Part shown: positions 36,155-45,499 of the stretch, piece by piece
How the letters are laid out: each line of letters starts with the position of its first letter
Position numbering within the stretch: position 1 is the first letter of the stretch
Assembly (NCBI RefSeq): GCF_023101665.1
Contig: NZ_CP082161.1
Location: forward strand, 3,472,001 to 3,536,000
Direction of reading: 5' to 3'
DNA length: 64,000 nucleotides
Origin: Bradyrhizobium sp. 195
Lineage (GTDB): Bacteria > Pseudomonadota > Alphaproteobacteria > Rhizobiales > Xanthobacteraceae
Made by a program: the position numbers and the translations under genes
Notes under the pieces: generated by a model
The model's database searches: none
Seen by the model: only the letters and a program-made list of their open reading frames with translations
What the model was told of the DNA's origin: nothing

Positions 36155-36652
36155 ATGCCTATTACGGAGGATGTAAAACTTGGCAGCGACGTCAGGATAT
36201 TTCATCCGGAACTGGTCAACCTCTACGGCTGCGTCGTGGGCGACGAGACCAGGATCGGGGCTTTCGTCGAGATCCAGGCGGGGGCAAAAATCGGCGCGCG
36301 TTGCAAGATATCGTCGCACAGCTTCATCTGCGAGGGTGTCGCGATCGAGGACGAAGTGTTCGTTGGTCATGGCGTGATGTTCACGAACGACAAATTTCCG
36401 AAGGCGACAACCGCGGATGGTCGTCCTCAGCAAGCGTCGGACTGGACGCTGCAGCGCACTCATGTCGGCAGGGGAGCGTCTATCGGCTCGAATGCCACCA
36501 TTCTATGCGGTGTGACGATCGGTGCGGGTGCCTGCGTAGGCGCGGGTGCGGTGGTGACGAAGGACATTCCGCCCGGTGCCATCGTCGCCGGAGTTCCCGC
36601 TCGGGCTCTGCCCGCAGCCGACGACAGCGGCAGGAGCGGTCGCGGCTGCTGA
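36155..36652 (+). CDS. Hexapeptide N-acetyltransferase, WbpD-like
   Basis: 165 residues from ATG 36155 (GGAG 6 bases upstream; ATG 36134 would add 7 residues). The hexapeptide coil is obvious: VVGDETRIGAFVEIQAGAKI, GVAIEDEVFVGHGVMFTND, then SIGSNATILCGVTIGAGACV and GAVVTKDIPPGAIVAGVPAR. The H-G-V-M-F-T-N-D segment with its preceding His matches WbpD/WlbB, which acetylate the 3-amino group of the UDP-2-acetamido-3-amino uronate. A disordered tail with D/G/R follows. Confidence 0.88.
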   Translation: MPITEDVKLGSDVRIFHPELVNLYGCVVGDETRIGAFVEIQAGAKIGARCKISSHSFICEGVAIEDEVFVGHGVMFTNDKFPKATTADGRPQQASDWTLQRTHVGRGASIGSNATILCGVTIGAGACVGAGAVVTKDIPPGAIVAGVPARALPAADDSGRSGRGC

Positions 36653-36689
36653 AATGGTCGAAAAGCATATTACCGTTAAGATATATTCC

Positions 36690-36765
36690 GCCTAAATTTA
36701 ATTCTTGATTAAATTGAATAACGAGATTTAAATAACCGCTATAATAAATTCAACCCGATCCAAGG
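36690..36765. promoter_or_regulatory. AT-rich island within the nucleotide-sugar region
   Basis: AAATTTAATTCTTGATTAAA, GAGATTTAAATAACC and CTATAATAAATTC lie in the gap before the aminotransferase at 36772. CTATAATAA resembles a -10 element. It suggests a separate promoter for 36772-40087. Confidence 0.42.
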
Positions 36766-36771
36766 TTTTGA

Positions 36772-37953
36772 ATGTTGATACCCTTCCTGGACCTGAAAGA
36801 GCAATATAGCCAGATCAAGCCGGAAATCGACGCCGCGGTGGCGAGGGTTGTCAGCAGCGGGCACTTTGTGCTCGGACCCGAGGTTACAGCCTTCGAGGAA
36901 CGCTTTGCGGATTATTGCAAGACCGCCCATTGCCGGGCGGTGAACAGCGGTACTTCGGCGCTTCACCTTGCCTTGCTGGCGGCGGGCGTCGGACCCGGTG
37001 ACGAGGTCATCACAGTATCCATGACGTTCGTCGCGACTACCGCGGCCATTCTCTACAGCGGCGCCAAGCCCGTGTTCGTCGACGTTGACCCGGTCACATG
37101 GACGATGGATCCCGGCTTGATCGAAGCGGCGATAACACCGCGAACCAAAGCCATTCTGCCGGTTCATCTTCACGGCCTGATGTCCGACATGGATCCCATC
37201 ATGGAGATCGCGCGGCGCTACGGTCTGGTCGTCATTGAGGACGCTGCGCAGGCGCACGGCGCGGAGTACCGGGGACGCCGCGCAGGCTCGATCGGAGATC
37301 TGGGGTGCTTCAGCTTTTACCCGGGCAAGAATCTGGGAGCATTCGGCGAGGGGGGAGCCGTCGTGACTGATCGGCCTGAATTCGCGCGCCGCGTGTCGCT
37401 GCTGCGGGATTGGGGGCAGGAGGCGAAATACGACCACGTCATTCCCGGATACAATTATCGCATGGACGAGATCCAGAGCGCGATACTGAATGTCAAGTTG
37501 GACTACCTCGAACGCTGGACCGAGGCCCGCCGATCGCTCGCAGAACGATACAACGAACTGCTTTCTGAGCTCCCATTCGCGCGTCCGCGGCCGCCCTCGC
37601 ACTCCCGCCACGTGTATCATGTCTATTCGATCAGATTGCAGCGGCGCGACGACGCGCTCACATCATTGCGCGACGCCAGCATCGGCGCAGGGATTCACTA
37701 TCCCATTCCGGTGCATCTGCAGAAGGCCTATGCTGAACTCGGTTATCAGGCCGGTGATCTGCCGGTAACCGAGATGCTTGCGAACGACTTTCTCTCCCTT
37801 CCCATTTATCCGGAGCTGCTGCCGGACCGGGCGACCGAAGTTGTCTCCACGTTGAGGAGCGCCGGAGCATTGCGACCTAGCGAAGCCGTCAACAACCAAG
37901 CCGGGCAATCACAAAGCGTCACAACAAGGTCCTGCAACAGGAGGGCGTCTTGA
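36772..37953 (+). CDS. DegT/DnrJ/EryC1/StrS aminotransferase, WbpE-like
   Basis: 393 residues, PLP-dependent. Start LIPFLDLKEQYSQIKPEIDA is typical for WbpE/WlbC. NSGTSALHLALLAAG binds the phosphate, VIEDAAQAHGA holds the Asp that pairs with the pyridine ring, and CFSFYPGKNLGAFGEGGAVV contains the Schiff-base Lys. YNYRMDEIQSAIL is also conserved. Likely makes the 3-amino sugar from the ketone produced by the WbpB-like enzyme. The last ~25 residues (Gln/Ser/Thr/Arg) are beyond the family core. The stop overlaps the next gene's TTG start. Confidence 0.9.
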   Translation: MLIPFLDLKEQYSQIKPEIDAAVARVVSSGHFVLGPEVTAFEERFADYCKTAHCRAVNSGTSALHLALLAAGVGPGDEVITVSMTFVATTAAILYSGAKPVFVDVDPVTWTMDPGLIEAAITPRTKAILPVHLHGLMSDMDPIMEIARRYGLVVIEDAAQAHGAEYRGRRAGSIGDLGCFSFYPGKNLGAFGEGGAVVTDRPEFARRVSLLRDWGQEAKYDHVIPGYNYRMDEIQSAILNVKLDYLERWTEARRSLAERYNELLSELPFARPRPPSHSRHVYHVYSIRLQRRDDALTSLRDASIGAGIHYPIPVHLQKAYAELGYQAGDLPVTEMLANDFLSLPIYPELLPDRATEVVSTLRSAGALRPSEAVNNQAGQSQSVTTRSCNRRAS

Positions 37954-38951
37954 TTGAGCTCAAGGGTAAGCGCGTTCTGGTCACTGGCGGGGCAGGATTC
38001 ATCGGCTCCCACATTGTCGATCTGCTCTGCGATGAGGGTTGCATCGAGATCGTTGCCCTCGACAACATGGTCAGAGGCCGGCCGGAAAATCTCCGGCGCG
38101 CACTCAGGCGTGGGCCGGTGAGACTGGTTCACGGCGACATACGCGATCGTAAACTGATGGAAGCCTTGGTGAAAGCTGCCGACATCGTGTTTCACCAGGC
38201 CGCACTTCGCATCACTCACTGCGCGGCGGAGCCACGCCTGGCCAAGGAGGTTATGGTGGACGCCACCTACGACCTCCTGGAGCTGTGCATCAAGCACGAT
38301 ATCGAGAAGATCATCGCGGCGTCCTCGGCATCCGTATATGGCATGGCCGAGGAGTTTCCGACAACCGAGCGGCAGAACTGCTACAACAACAGGACCTTCT
38401 ATGGGGCCGCGAAGGCGTTCAATGAAGGCCTACTGCGCGCGTATAATGACATGCACGGTCTCGATTATGTGGCGTTCCGCTACTTCAACGTCTATGGCAG
38501 CCGCATGGACATCCACGGGCGATACACCGAGGTCTTGATCCGCTGGATGGAACGGCTGGAAGCCGGATTGCCTCCCATTATCTTTGGTGACGGCCGCCAG
38601 ACCATGGATTTCGTCCACGTCCGCGACATCGCGCGCGCGAATATCCTTGCGGCCAGGTCCAAGGTTACCGATGAGGTCTTCAACGTCGGGAGCGGCACCG
38701 AAACCAGCCTGACCGAGCTGGCGATGGCGCTTGCATCCGTGATGGGACGCCGCGGCCTGACACCGGAATTCGCACCGGAACGCTCGGTCAATCCGGTGCC
38801 TCGACGGCTGGCATCGACAGGCAAAGCCGAGCGTCTGCTGGGGTTCCGCACCACGGTTTCGCTCGAGCAGGGGCTCGCCGACCTCGTGAAATGGTGGCGA
38901 TCAGAACGCGAACTCGCTTCGGATCGTCAGCGCCAGGTGGCGACATCGTGA
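37950..38951 (+). CDS. NAD-dependent nucleotide-sugar epimerase/dehydratase (extended SDR)
   Basis: 333 residues starting at a TTG that overlaps the preceding TGA (TTGA), with strong SD GGAGG 6 bases upstream. [18 protein letters not shown] is the dinucleotide loop. HQAALRITHC, then AASSASVYG and FYGAAKAFNEGLL give the Ser and the Tyr-x-x-x-Lys pair. RYFNVYGSRMD is typical of the UDP-glucose 4-epimerase-like group. With the aminotransferase that follows it probably makes a further amino sugar. Substrate undetermined. Confidence 0.88.
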   Translation: MIELKGKRVLVTGGAGFIGSHIVDLLCDEGCIEIVALDNMVRGRPENLRRALRRGPVRLVHGDIRDRKLMEALVKAADIVFHQAALRITHCAAEPRLAKEVMVDATYDLLELCIKHDIEKIIAASSASVYGMAEEFPTTERQNCYNNRTFYGAAKAFNEGLLRAYNDMHGLDYVAFRYFNVYGSRMDIHGRYTEVLIRWMERLEAGLPPIIFGDGRQTMDFVHVRDIARANILAARSKVTDEVFNVGSGTETSLTELAMALASVMGRRGLTPEFAPERSVNPVPRRLASTGKAERLLGFRTTVSLEQGLADLVKWWRSERELASDRQRQVATS

Positions 38952-40087
38952 TCCCGATCGCAGCTCCGCTGCTTGCGGACGAAGAAGCCGACGCTGCGCG
39001 CGCCGTGGTGCTGTCGGGCTGGGTATCGCAAGGTCCTCAGGTGGCTGCGTTCGAGAACGAGTTCGCCGCACTTGTCGGCGCCCCGCATGCCTGCGCGGTC
39101 GCGAATTGCACGACCGCCCTGCAGCTCGCCTTGGCCGCGCTGGGTATCGGCAGGGGCGATGAGGTGATCACGGTCAGCCATTCCTTCATCGCGACCGCAA
39201 ACGTCATCCGACATCAGGGCGCCACTCCGGTCTTTGTCGATATCGAGCCAGAGACATATAATCTGGATTGCGCCGGGCTGGAGGAAGCTATCACCGAGCG
39301 CACCCGCGCGATCATCGCGGTCCATCAGATGGGCATGCCATGTGATATGGCTGCACTGATGGCCATAGCGCGCCGCCACGGCGTCGCCGTGATCGAGGAC
39401 GCAGCTTGTGCCGTCGGATCGCAGATCCGGATGAACGGGGAATGGGCGCCGATCGGCGCGCCGCATGGAGATATTGCCTGCTTTTCCTTTCATCCGCGAA
39501 AGGTGATCACGACAGGTGAGGGGGGGATGCTCACGACTGCGAATGCCGAGCTTGACCGCAAGTTCAAGTTGCTGCGCCAGCACGGCATGAGCGTTCCGGA
39601 TACGGTGCGACACAACTCGTCGAGCGTGATCTTCGAGGAGTACGTCGTTCTGGGCTACAATTGCCGAATGACGGATATGCAGGCGGCAATTGGGCGCAGA
39701 CAGCTCGAGCGGCTTCCAGAATTGATCGGCCGCCGGCGAACGGTGGCCGCCAAATATGCCGAGCTACTGGGCAATCTGGAAGGCCTGCGGTTACCAACCG
39801 AACCGGAGTGGGCCAGGTCCAACTGGCAGAGCTATTGCGTGCGTCTTCCGGACCGTCTCAATCAGCGGATCGTCATGCAAAACTTGCTCGATAAGGGAAT
39901 CGCGACGCGACGTGGCATCATGTGCTCGCACCGCGAACTGCCTTACGCAAAGGCGGCGCAACGCCATGATCTTCGCCAATCCGAGCTCGCGCAGGATCGT
40001 TCGATTCTGCTGCCAATTTACGCGCAGATGACTGAGGACAATATGCGTCTGGTCTTTGATGCTTTGCGGACAGAACTGGATCGATAG
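38948..40087 (+). CDS. DegT/DnrJ/EryC1/StrS aminotransferase, perosamine-synthetase-like
   Basis: 379 residues from GTG 38948, which overlaps the SDR stop (GTGA); AGGTGG lies about 8 bases upstream. The open frame back to 38891 lies inside the SDR gene. ANCTTALQLALAALG, IEDAACAVGSQI and CFSFHPRKVITTGEGGML carry the phosphate-binding loop, the Asp and the PLP lysine. YNCRMTDMQAAIGRRQLE is conserved. Different subgroup from the aminotransferase at 36772. Probably a 4-aminosugar enzyme working with the SDR immediately upstream (inference). Confidence 0.88.
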   Translation: MIPIAAPLLADEEADAARAVVLSGWVSQGPQVAAFENEFAALVGAPHACAVANCTTALQLALAALGIGRGDEVITVSHSFIATANVIRHQGATPVFVDIEPETYNLDCAGLEEAITERTRAIIAVHQMGMPCDMAALMAIARRHGVAVIEDAACAVGSQIRMNGEWAPIGAPHGDIACFSFHPRKVITTGEGGMLTTANAELDRKFKLLRQHGMSVPDTVRHNSSSVIFEEYVVLGYNCRMTDMQAAIGRRQLERLPELIGRRRTVAAKYAELLGNLEGLRLPTEPEWARSNWQSYCVRLPDRLNQRIVMQNLLDKGIATRRGIMCSHRELPYAKAAQRHDLRQSELAQDRSILLPIYAQMTEDNMRLVFDALRTELDR

Positions 40088-40245
40088 CTAAGGGTACCAA
40101 CTGAAGTGTTGGCTAGCCGTTCGTTCCCGGAAGCCGTCGCGCATATGAGAAGTCCGTGCGCGCCCAGAGGTGGGTATCGCCGAAGCCGAGCGACATTGAT
40201 GCTGAGCACCAAAAGACCAACCCGGCTCTACACAGGCGGCAGCTA

Positions 40246-41502
40246 ATGTTGACTAGCATGACTACGTCCAGTGTTCCCGTACCAGGGTTCAGAAGTGTCA
40301 GCAATGCAGCCATCCAGGGGGTGGAGCGTTCTCCCGAGCGTCAGCACACCTTCATCATCTTGGTTGCCCTGGTCGGAATCTTCTGTCCTCCAACCCTCCT
40401 TCCGCTTGGCGACTTAAATGTTACCGTAGGTCGGCTCGTTGTGATCGTACTTATCCTCCCGGCGGTTGGACTGTTGGTAACGCGCGGACGACACGGCGTG
40501 GCATCCGATTTCTTTGCTACTGCCTTGAGTATTTGGATGCTCGCATCGTCGGTGTTAAGCGGTGGGTTTAGGCCGTATGTTGGCGCGGAAGCGCTTGAAC
40601 TCCTCGGTGCGTATTTGGTCGGGCGCGCTTTTGTTTTCGGTCCTGCCAATTTTCTCGCGTTCATCCGAGCGCTCAAATTGATCACGCCTGTGCTCGTCGC
40701 GCTCGCGGTACTCGATATTGTGTCGGGGCGCTACATCACGCTGGATAGTTTCGGAGTACCAAATTCCTGGGCAGAGCGTTTCGGCTGGGTGCGCGCGGCT
40801 TCTGTATTTGACGGCGCCGAGCATTACGGAACATTTTGCGTCGCCGCGGCTGCGATCTTTCTTTATTCGGAACACGGAATTCGTCGTGTCCTTTATGTCG
40901 GCCTCTGCGCTTTTGGATGTGCGTTGTCGCTGTCATCAGGACCATTGCTGGGTTTCTGTATTGTTATGGCGGTCTCTTTGTACGACCACGTTCTGAAGCG
41001 ACATGCTTGGAGATGGAAAGCCCTGGTGAGTGCGTTAGCTTGCATCATCATCATGATATCTGTGGTCCACGATCATCCCATAGAGTGGATGCTGATACAC
41101 TTTACATTGGATCCGCAAACTGGATTTTTCCGAATCGAGACTTGGAGTGCCGCCCTGCCAATTATCAGCCATTCTCCATTTACAGGTCACGGCTTAGTAG
41201 AACTCGGCCATTCGGTAGACGAGAGGATCTTCCTGCGGAGTGTCGACAGCCTTTGGTTGCTCGAGGCGCTTCGCTATGGGGTTCCGGCGGTCATCTTACT
41301 GATCATGACAATGTTCTCCCCATTATTGAATAAGACGCCGACTCCCGGGACGCACAATGTCCAAACGGGGCTTAGCTTATCCGTCGTAACCATTGCTTTG
41401 GTTGGGCTAACGGTTCATTTTTGGGGTGCAACGTGGCTGTTCTTGAACTTGTGCGTTGGAATTAGGGCCTCGCTGGCAGAATATGACGCCAGGCGTTACT
41501 AA
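40246..41502 (+). CDS. Wzy-like O-antigen/EPS polymerase (polytopic)
   Basis: 418 residues from ATG 40246 (ATG 40258 also possible; upstream frame to 40156 unlikely). About 10-11 hydrophobic helices; a large loop lies after the middle, as in O-antigen ligase-like (Wzy_C, PF04932) proteins. Segments such as LVGRAFVFGPANFLAFIRAL, AALPIISHSPFTGHGLVELG and LEALRYGVPAVILLIMTMFS match the usual pattern (GHG in the periplasmic loop). Probably polymerises repeat units at the periplasmic face of the inner membrane. Competes with the protein at 3620-5716 for this role. Confidence 0.8.
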   Translation: MLTSMTTSSVPVPGFRSVSNAAIQGVERSPERQHTFIILVALVGIFCPPTLLPLGDLNVTVGRLVVIVLILPAVGLLVTRGRHGVASDFFATALSIWMLASSVLSGGFRPYVGAEALELLGAYLVGRAFVFGPANFLAFIRALKLITPVLVALAVLDIVSGRYITLDSFGVPNSWAERFGWVRAASVFDGAEHYGTFCVAAAAIFLYSEHGIRRVLYVGLCAFGCALSLSSGPLLGFCIVMAVSLYDHVLKRHAWRWKALVSALACIIIMISVVHDHPIEWMLIHFTLDPQTGFFRIETWSAALPIISHSPFTGHGLVELGHSVDERIFLRSVDSLWLLEALRYGVPAVILLIMTMFSPLLNKTPTPGTHNVQTGLSLSVVTIALVGLTVHFWGATWLFLNLCVGIRASLAEYDARRY

Positions 41503-41651
41503 TAGGGATCTGCTTTCGCCGTTGAGCGCCAAGCCGTGGTGATGATAGGCGATCAGTGGTCACGATCTTCCAGATCGCGCTCTTGAGCGATTAATTCGTC
41601 CAAAATGAGTAGAGTAAAGGTTGCCGCCAGCTGCAGCGTCAGCGCAGAAAC

Positions 41652-42596
41652 CTATTCTTTGGCTACGCTTACAGGGGTGTTGCGATTCCACACAACTCCT
41701 CGGTTTGACCATACCACAAGAGTTAGCATCCTCCACACACGATACGAGCGAATTACAATAAGTATTCCCAAGGCCCGAACCCGAGTGAGAAATCCATCAA
41801 TTCGATCGGAGGTTAGAATTTCGCCTACATCGAAGAGGGGCGAGCCGAAAACGGCGACCGCACGGCCGAGCCATAGTAGTCTCCAACTCTTATGCTGGCG
41901 GGTTGCTGTAAGTGTGTGTTGAATCAGACGGTCCCATTGAACACACAATAGACGAAGCGACGGACGTGCCGGATGAAATACGATCATCTGTGGAATATAC
42001 TTAAAGACGAGACCGCGGGCCCGCGCTCGGGCCCCCCAATCTTTATCCTCAGCCAATAAAATCCCCCCAAACGGACCCACTTTATGGAAATCTTCGGCGC
42101 GTACCGCCAGATTGCCACTGCCTGAAAAGCCATAGTATTCCACGTGCAACTTTTGCCGATATCCAAAAATGCTTTCGTAAGCTTCGATAGCTCCCCACTT
42201 TTCGGGATTTTGACGCCAGATCTGGACATCGCCTCCGAGGATAGTGCCTCTGGGAAGGCGATTGAAGGCATCGAGAATAGCGGAAAGCCAGTGTGGATGA
42301 GCACGGCAGTCAGCATCAATGAAACAAAAAATGTCGCCGGCGGCATATTTTACGCCGAGATTTCGAGCCGGACCCGGCCCGGGCTCCAGTTCGTACAACA
42401 AGCGCACTCCGGAAAACAGTGCAGTGACGGCTTCGGGACGACAGGTTGAGCCATTGTCGACGACAATGACTTCAAACAGCGAGCTATCCAAGGTTTGAGC
42501 CTGTAGAGAACCCAGGCATGCCGCAAGACCATCTACCTGATCCAGATGCGGGATGATGACGGAAATCGAGGGCTTCTGCGCGCGTGCCAGGTCCAT
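41652..42596 (-). CDS. Glycosyltransferase family 2
   Basis: 314 residues. SISVIIPHLDQVDGLAACLG, then FEVIVVDNGSTCRPEAVTAL, PGPARNLGVKYAAGDIFCFI and DADCRAHPHWLSAILDAF (DXD) are standard GT2 motifs. LAEDKDWGARARARGLVFKY holds the catalytic ED pair. The C-terminus is hydrophobic/basic (RALGILIVIRSYRVWRMLTL) and probably membrane-associated. It is antiparallel to the Wzy-like gene and single in its unit, with an AT-rich region upstream (42628-42690). Confidence 0.88.
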   Translation of the reverse strand: MDLARAQKPSISVIIPHLDQVDGLAACLGSLQAQTLDSSLFEVIVVDNGSTCRPEAVTALFSGVRLLYELEPGPGPARNLGVKYAAGDIFCFIDADCRAHPHWLSAILDAFNRLPRGTILGGDVQIWRQNPEKWGAIEAYESIFGYRQKLHVEYYGFSGSGNLAVRAEDFHKVGPFGGILLAEDKDWGARARARGLVFKYIPQMIVFHPARPSLRLLCVQWDRLIQHTLTATRQHKSWRLLWLGRAVAVFGSPLFDVGEILTSDRIDGFLTRVRALGILIVIRSYRVWRMLTLVVWSNRGVVWNRNTPVSVAKE

Positions 42597-42627
42597 TTCG
42601 TCCTCAATGTCGACTGCATCATTTTCG

Positions 42628-42690
42628 GGTTATTATTTTAAAATGATTTAATTGCTTTAATATTATATGCATTCATAATAATAAGCAACT
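42628..42690. promoter_or_regulatory. AT-rich divergent control region
   Basis: TTATTATTTTAAAATGATTT, GCTTTAATATTATATGC and CATAATAATAAGC lie between the GT2 gene (minus) and the beta-helix gene (plus). Likely holds both promoters and an H-NS-type site. Confidence 0.42.
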
Positions 42691-42855
42691 GGCGCATCGC
42701 CTCTGCGCCCAATGAGGGAGATCCACCTGGAAGCCATCGGTCCCTCGGAAGGCCCGGTCTAACAATCTTGATAAGGAATAGTGCAAGTTCCAAGGGGGCC
42801 CTGCAGCTATCACAATCATCCTGCCTGGTTTTCGGTGGCGTTGAGGAGCATGCTC

Positions 42856-44328
42856 ATGCCAGATTGTCGTTGTCGGCTGATCGTCATCGCCTTGATGTCA
42901 TCCATCTCGGCGAGTGTTGCAGGTGATGCAAACACGCGCCAGTCGCTGACGACGCCCCGCATTGCGGTCGTGAAACCCAGCGACGGATCAGCCAATGCAC
43001 CTGCCAACACACCGCAGCTGCCAAGCTTGCTGAGCGGCTATGCGGTCCGACCGACCTGGAATGTTGCGGGCGTCGACTACGCCGTTGGTTATGCGAGTGG
43101 GACGATCCTCAAGGCGCCGTCGACTATCTCGATGGCCGGGGTGTCGGTGGACAGCGCAAACCATATAATCAACGTCAGTGGCAGCAACGTCACGCTGAGT
43201 GGATACGACTTCTCACTGAACGGCGGCTGGCAAGTGTCCGTCAACGGCGGCACGAACGTTGCGATTGAGAACAGCAAATTTGTTGTTGGGAGCAACGGCA
43301 ACACGCCGATCTATGTGAGCCCCAATGCCAGCAACGTGACCATTCAGAATAATCTGATCGATGGCGCGGGTAGCTCGACGCAGATCTTGATTGCGGCGGA
43401 CGGCGCAGGCACCACGACGATTCAATACAACATGATCCAGAATGCGTGGGGCCAAAACCTTGTAATGAGCTCCGACGTCGGCGGCGAGAATTGGATTGTT
43501 CAGTACAACGTGATCAAAGATGCCGGATTGGGGTACAACGCAGGCGCCCATGGTGATTGGATACAGACCTACAACCTTCCGGGCCACAATACGAACAGCT
43601 TTGAGGTGAACTACAACACCTTCATTCAGGATACGCCCATCGCTCAGGGGCGTACCCAAGGCATCAGCGCTTTTTCGGCCAATAGCGGTTCGACAGCGGG
43701 TGGGGTGCAGACCGAGTCGTTCAACAACAACACGTTCATTGCCAACAACGGTTCCTACGTCAATTACGGGATCATCCTCGATACCTCCCGACTGATTGGA
43801 ACGGCCACCATTCAAAACAACTACTTCGATACGACCAATATCGGGAGCGCCAATGGGGGCGGCGGTAGTTGGGAGTACGTTGGAAATTACAATGGGAGCA
43901 GCGGCGGCCCATACCACGGGACCGTCACTCAATCGAACAACGCAAATATGGTGACCGGGACCTATTTCAGGCAGAATGGGACGTCAATTAGAGGAGTTGT
44001 TGCGTCCCGTTCGGGCGACGACGGTGGTTTCGCCATCGTAATTATTGTAACGCTTGACTTCAGCGCGGCAGTGACGGTCTCAGGCGGCACCCCCACGCTT
44101 ACCCTCAGCGATGGCGGCGTCGCGACGTATACGGGAGGTTCCGGCACAACTGCCCTTACCTTCAGTTACACGGTCACATCCGAACAGAAATCACCGTTGT
44201 TACCGGTGACAGCCGTCAACCCCAACGGTGCGAGCGTGAAGAACACGCGCGGCCAAATGGCGGACCTTGCGCTCAAAGGGATTCCCCAGTTTGCCCCACA
44301 GTCGGGCGCGGGTGCGCACAGGGATTAG
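42856..44328 (+). CDS. Parallel beta-helix protein, copy A, with signal peptide and unrelated C-terminus
   Basis: 490 residues from ATG 42856 (GAGGAG about 7 bases upstream; GTG 42781 and ATG 42850 are alternatives). N-terminus MPDCRCRLIVIALMSSISAS with cleavage after SVA looks like a Sec signal peptide. A right-handed beta-helix of about 330 residues follows, with repeated short coils (SNVTLSGYDFSLNGG, NVTIQNNLIDGAGSS, FNNNTFIANNGSYV). It is almost identical to copy B at 49842. After TGTY it switches to RQNGTSIRGVV and then a SwmB/CalX-like segment (VTLDFSAAVTVSGGTPTLTL) ending without RTX repeats. It looks like a chimera and may be a decayed product. Possible polysaccharide-binding or lyase-like fold. 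Confidence 0.75.
   Translation: MPDCRCRLIVIALMSSISASVAGDANTRQSLTTPRIAVVKPSDGSANAPANTPQLPSLLSGYAVRPTWNVAGVDYAVGYASGTILKAPSTISMAGVSVDSANHIINVSGSNVTLSGYDFSLNGGWQVSVNGGTNVAIENSKFVVGSNGNTPIYVSPNASNVTIQNNLIDGAGSSTQILIAADGAGTTTIQYNMIQNAWGQNLVMSSDVGGENWIVQYNVIKDAGLGYNAGAHGDWIQTYNLPGHNTNSFEVNYNTFIQDTPIAQGRTQGISAFSANSGSTAGGVQTESFNNNTFIANNGSYVNYGIILDTSRLIGTATIQNNYFDTTNIGSANGGGGSWEYVGNYNGSSGGPYHGTVTQSNNANMVTGTYFRQNGTSIRGVVASRSGDDGGFAIVIIVTLDFSAAVTVSGGTPTLTLSDGGVATYTGGSGTTALTFSYTVTSEQKSPLLPVTAVNPNGASVKNTRGQMADLALKGIPQFAPQSGAGAHRD
42981..43967 (+). repeat. Long direct repeat, copy A (partner 49853-50839)
   Basis: 987 bp encoding the beta-helix. By reading both copies I find only two differences near 43023-43030 (SLL against NLL and a silent change). 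Offset to copy B is 6,872 bp, same orientation. The identity stops sharply at CCTATTT. Confidence 0.93.
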
Positions 44329-44404
44329 TTTTGTCCGTTAGTCCGCCTCGCTGGGCAGGTTGATGGGCTGCGCCTGGCCCTTGCTCAGCCGTAGAACTTC
44401 TAAG

Positions 44405-45499
44405 CTAGACCTTGCCCGTGCGACGCTCGTGAGACAGCCACAGCAGCCAGCCTAACGTACTGCTCTTCGGGAGCGCCCATTTGCGATCGCCGACAATCGT
44501 TTTTTCTTTAGTCGATGCGCCGAGCCCATTGCGATAATTGCGGTAATCGAGAGCAGTGATGGGTAGCAGCGCCTGACGCAATAGCGGAAATCCTGCTTGG
44601 GCCAACCGCCGCCGGTGCTGAAGGCGGGGGATAAATCGGCTGCGCATGCGAACAGGTACGTCAACGTCGAGCAGAGAATAGAGCGCGACCAAGTGAGTCT
44701 CGAGGGCGTTCCTCGCAAGCTTGTCTGGGACAAAAGACGCTAGCAGATCCCAATCGATACCTTCGGGAGAATTAGCTAGTTCTCTCAATTCCAAAAGGTG
44801 CCGCAGATCGATGTCGCCACTCCAATAATCGGAATCTTGAAACTGATCGTGGACCGTCAGGATCAGAGCCCGATAGGTTGCAGACGGTATGTAGACCGAT
44901 CCTCGGCCGATATGCGTGAGGGTGCAATGTGGCTTCACATCGCCTGACGCGCGGTAAAAAAAAGCGGGCCCGGGAGGTGCGCGGTGCAAATCAATCATGC
45001 CCACGTCACAAAATCTTTTAAGGTCTACGTGCCAATTTCCTACCGAATCCGGTAGGGGCTGATAGTCGATCGTGTAGCCCAGGGCAAGGAGAGCCTTCAA
45101 CGTCGGCTCGGTCTCGTCGGGCGAAACCATGATGTCGAGGTCAGACATCAGCTTTAAGCCATGGTCCGCTTGAGGCGCCGTCGCAAGGATAGCGGCGCCC
45201 TTTAGCAATACGGGAATAACGCCCCGATCGTTTATTGCCCCTACCACCTCAGTCAGCTGATCGACTAGGCGCTTGTTGCGTATCACATTGCGCTCGAACA
45301 ATTGCTCAATGTAGAAGTAGACATCCTCGGGGATCTGATCTTTGAAACGGGTAGCAAACCGCATCAAAGCAGGCGTTGTCAGTGTTTGGTTCGCCAGGCC
45401 GAGAAGCGAGATCCAGTCCGGGTCTTTCGGGACGCGGCCTCGTAAACATTCGCTCCAGTGAATCAGGCGCCGGCTATGGTTAGCCATCATAAAACTCAA
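44405..45499 (-). CDS. Nucleotidyltransferase-family protein (PF14907-like)
   Basis: 364 residues starting at TTG 45499, which has SD AAGGAGG at ideal distance (7 bases); ATG 45490 is the alternative. The MNT-type active site region VLLKGAAILATAPQADHGLK followed by MSDLDIMVSPDE has the D-x-D pair. C-terminal helices include RALILTVHDQFQDSDYWSGD and IDLRHLLELRE. Known: the family is uncharacterised and appears near polysaccharide and peptide-modifying loci. Substrate unknown. It is a paralogue of the pseudogene at 1-350, so the cluster edge once carried a second copy. Confidence 0.8.
   Translation of the reverse strand: MSFMMANHSRRLIHWSECLRGRVPKDPDWISLLGLANQTLTTPALMRFATRFKDQIPEDVYFYIEQLFERNVIRNKRLVDQLTEVVGAINDRGVIPVLLKGAAILATAPQADHGLKLMSDLDIMVSPDETEPTLKALLALGYTIDYQPLPDSVGNWHVDLKRFCDVGMIDLHRAPPGPAFFYRASGDVKPHCTLTHIGRGSVYIPSATYRALILTVHDQFQDSDYWSGDIDLRHLLELRELANSPEGIDWDLLASFVPDKLARNALETHLVALYSLLDVDVPVRMRSRFIPRLQHRRRLAQAGFPLLRQALLPITALDYRNYRNGLGASTKEKTIVGDRKWALPKSSTLGWLLWLSHERRTGKV

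Noticed and set aside
23399..45499. Lasso-peptide locus (AsnB-like plus PF14907-like nucleotidyltransferase)
   Set aside because: The two genes are 19 kb apart in different units, and there is no B-protein, PqqD-like protein or precursor near them. The AsnB fits a sugar amidotransferase better.
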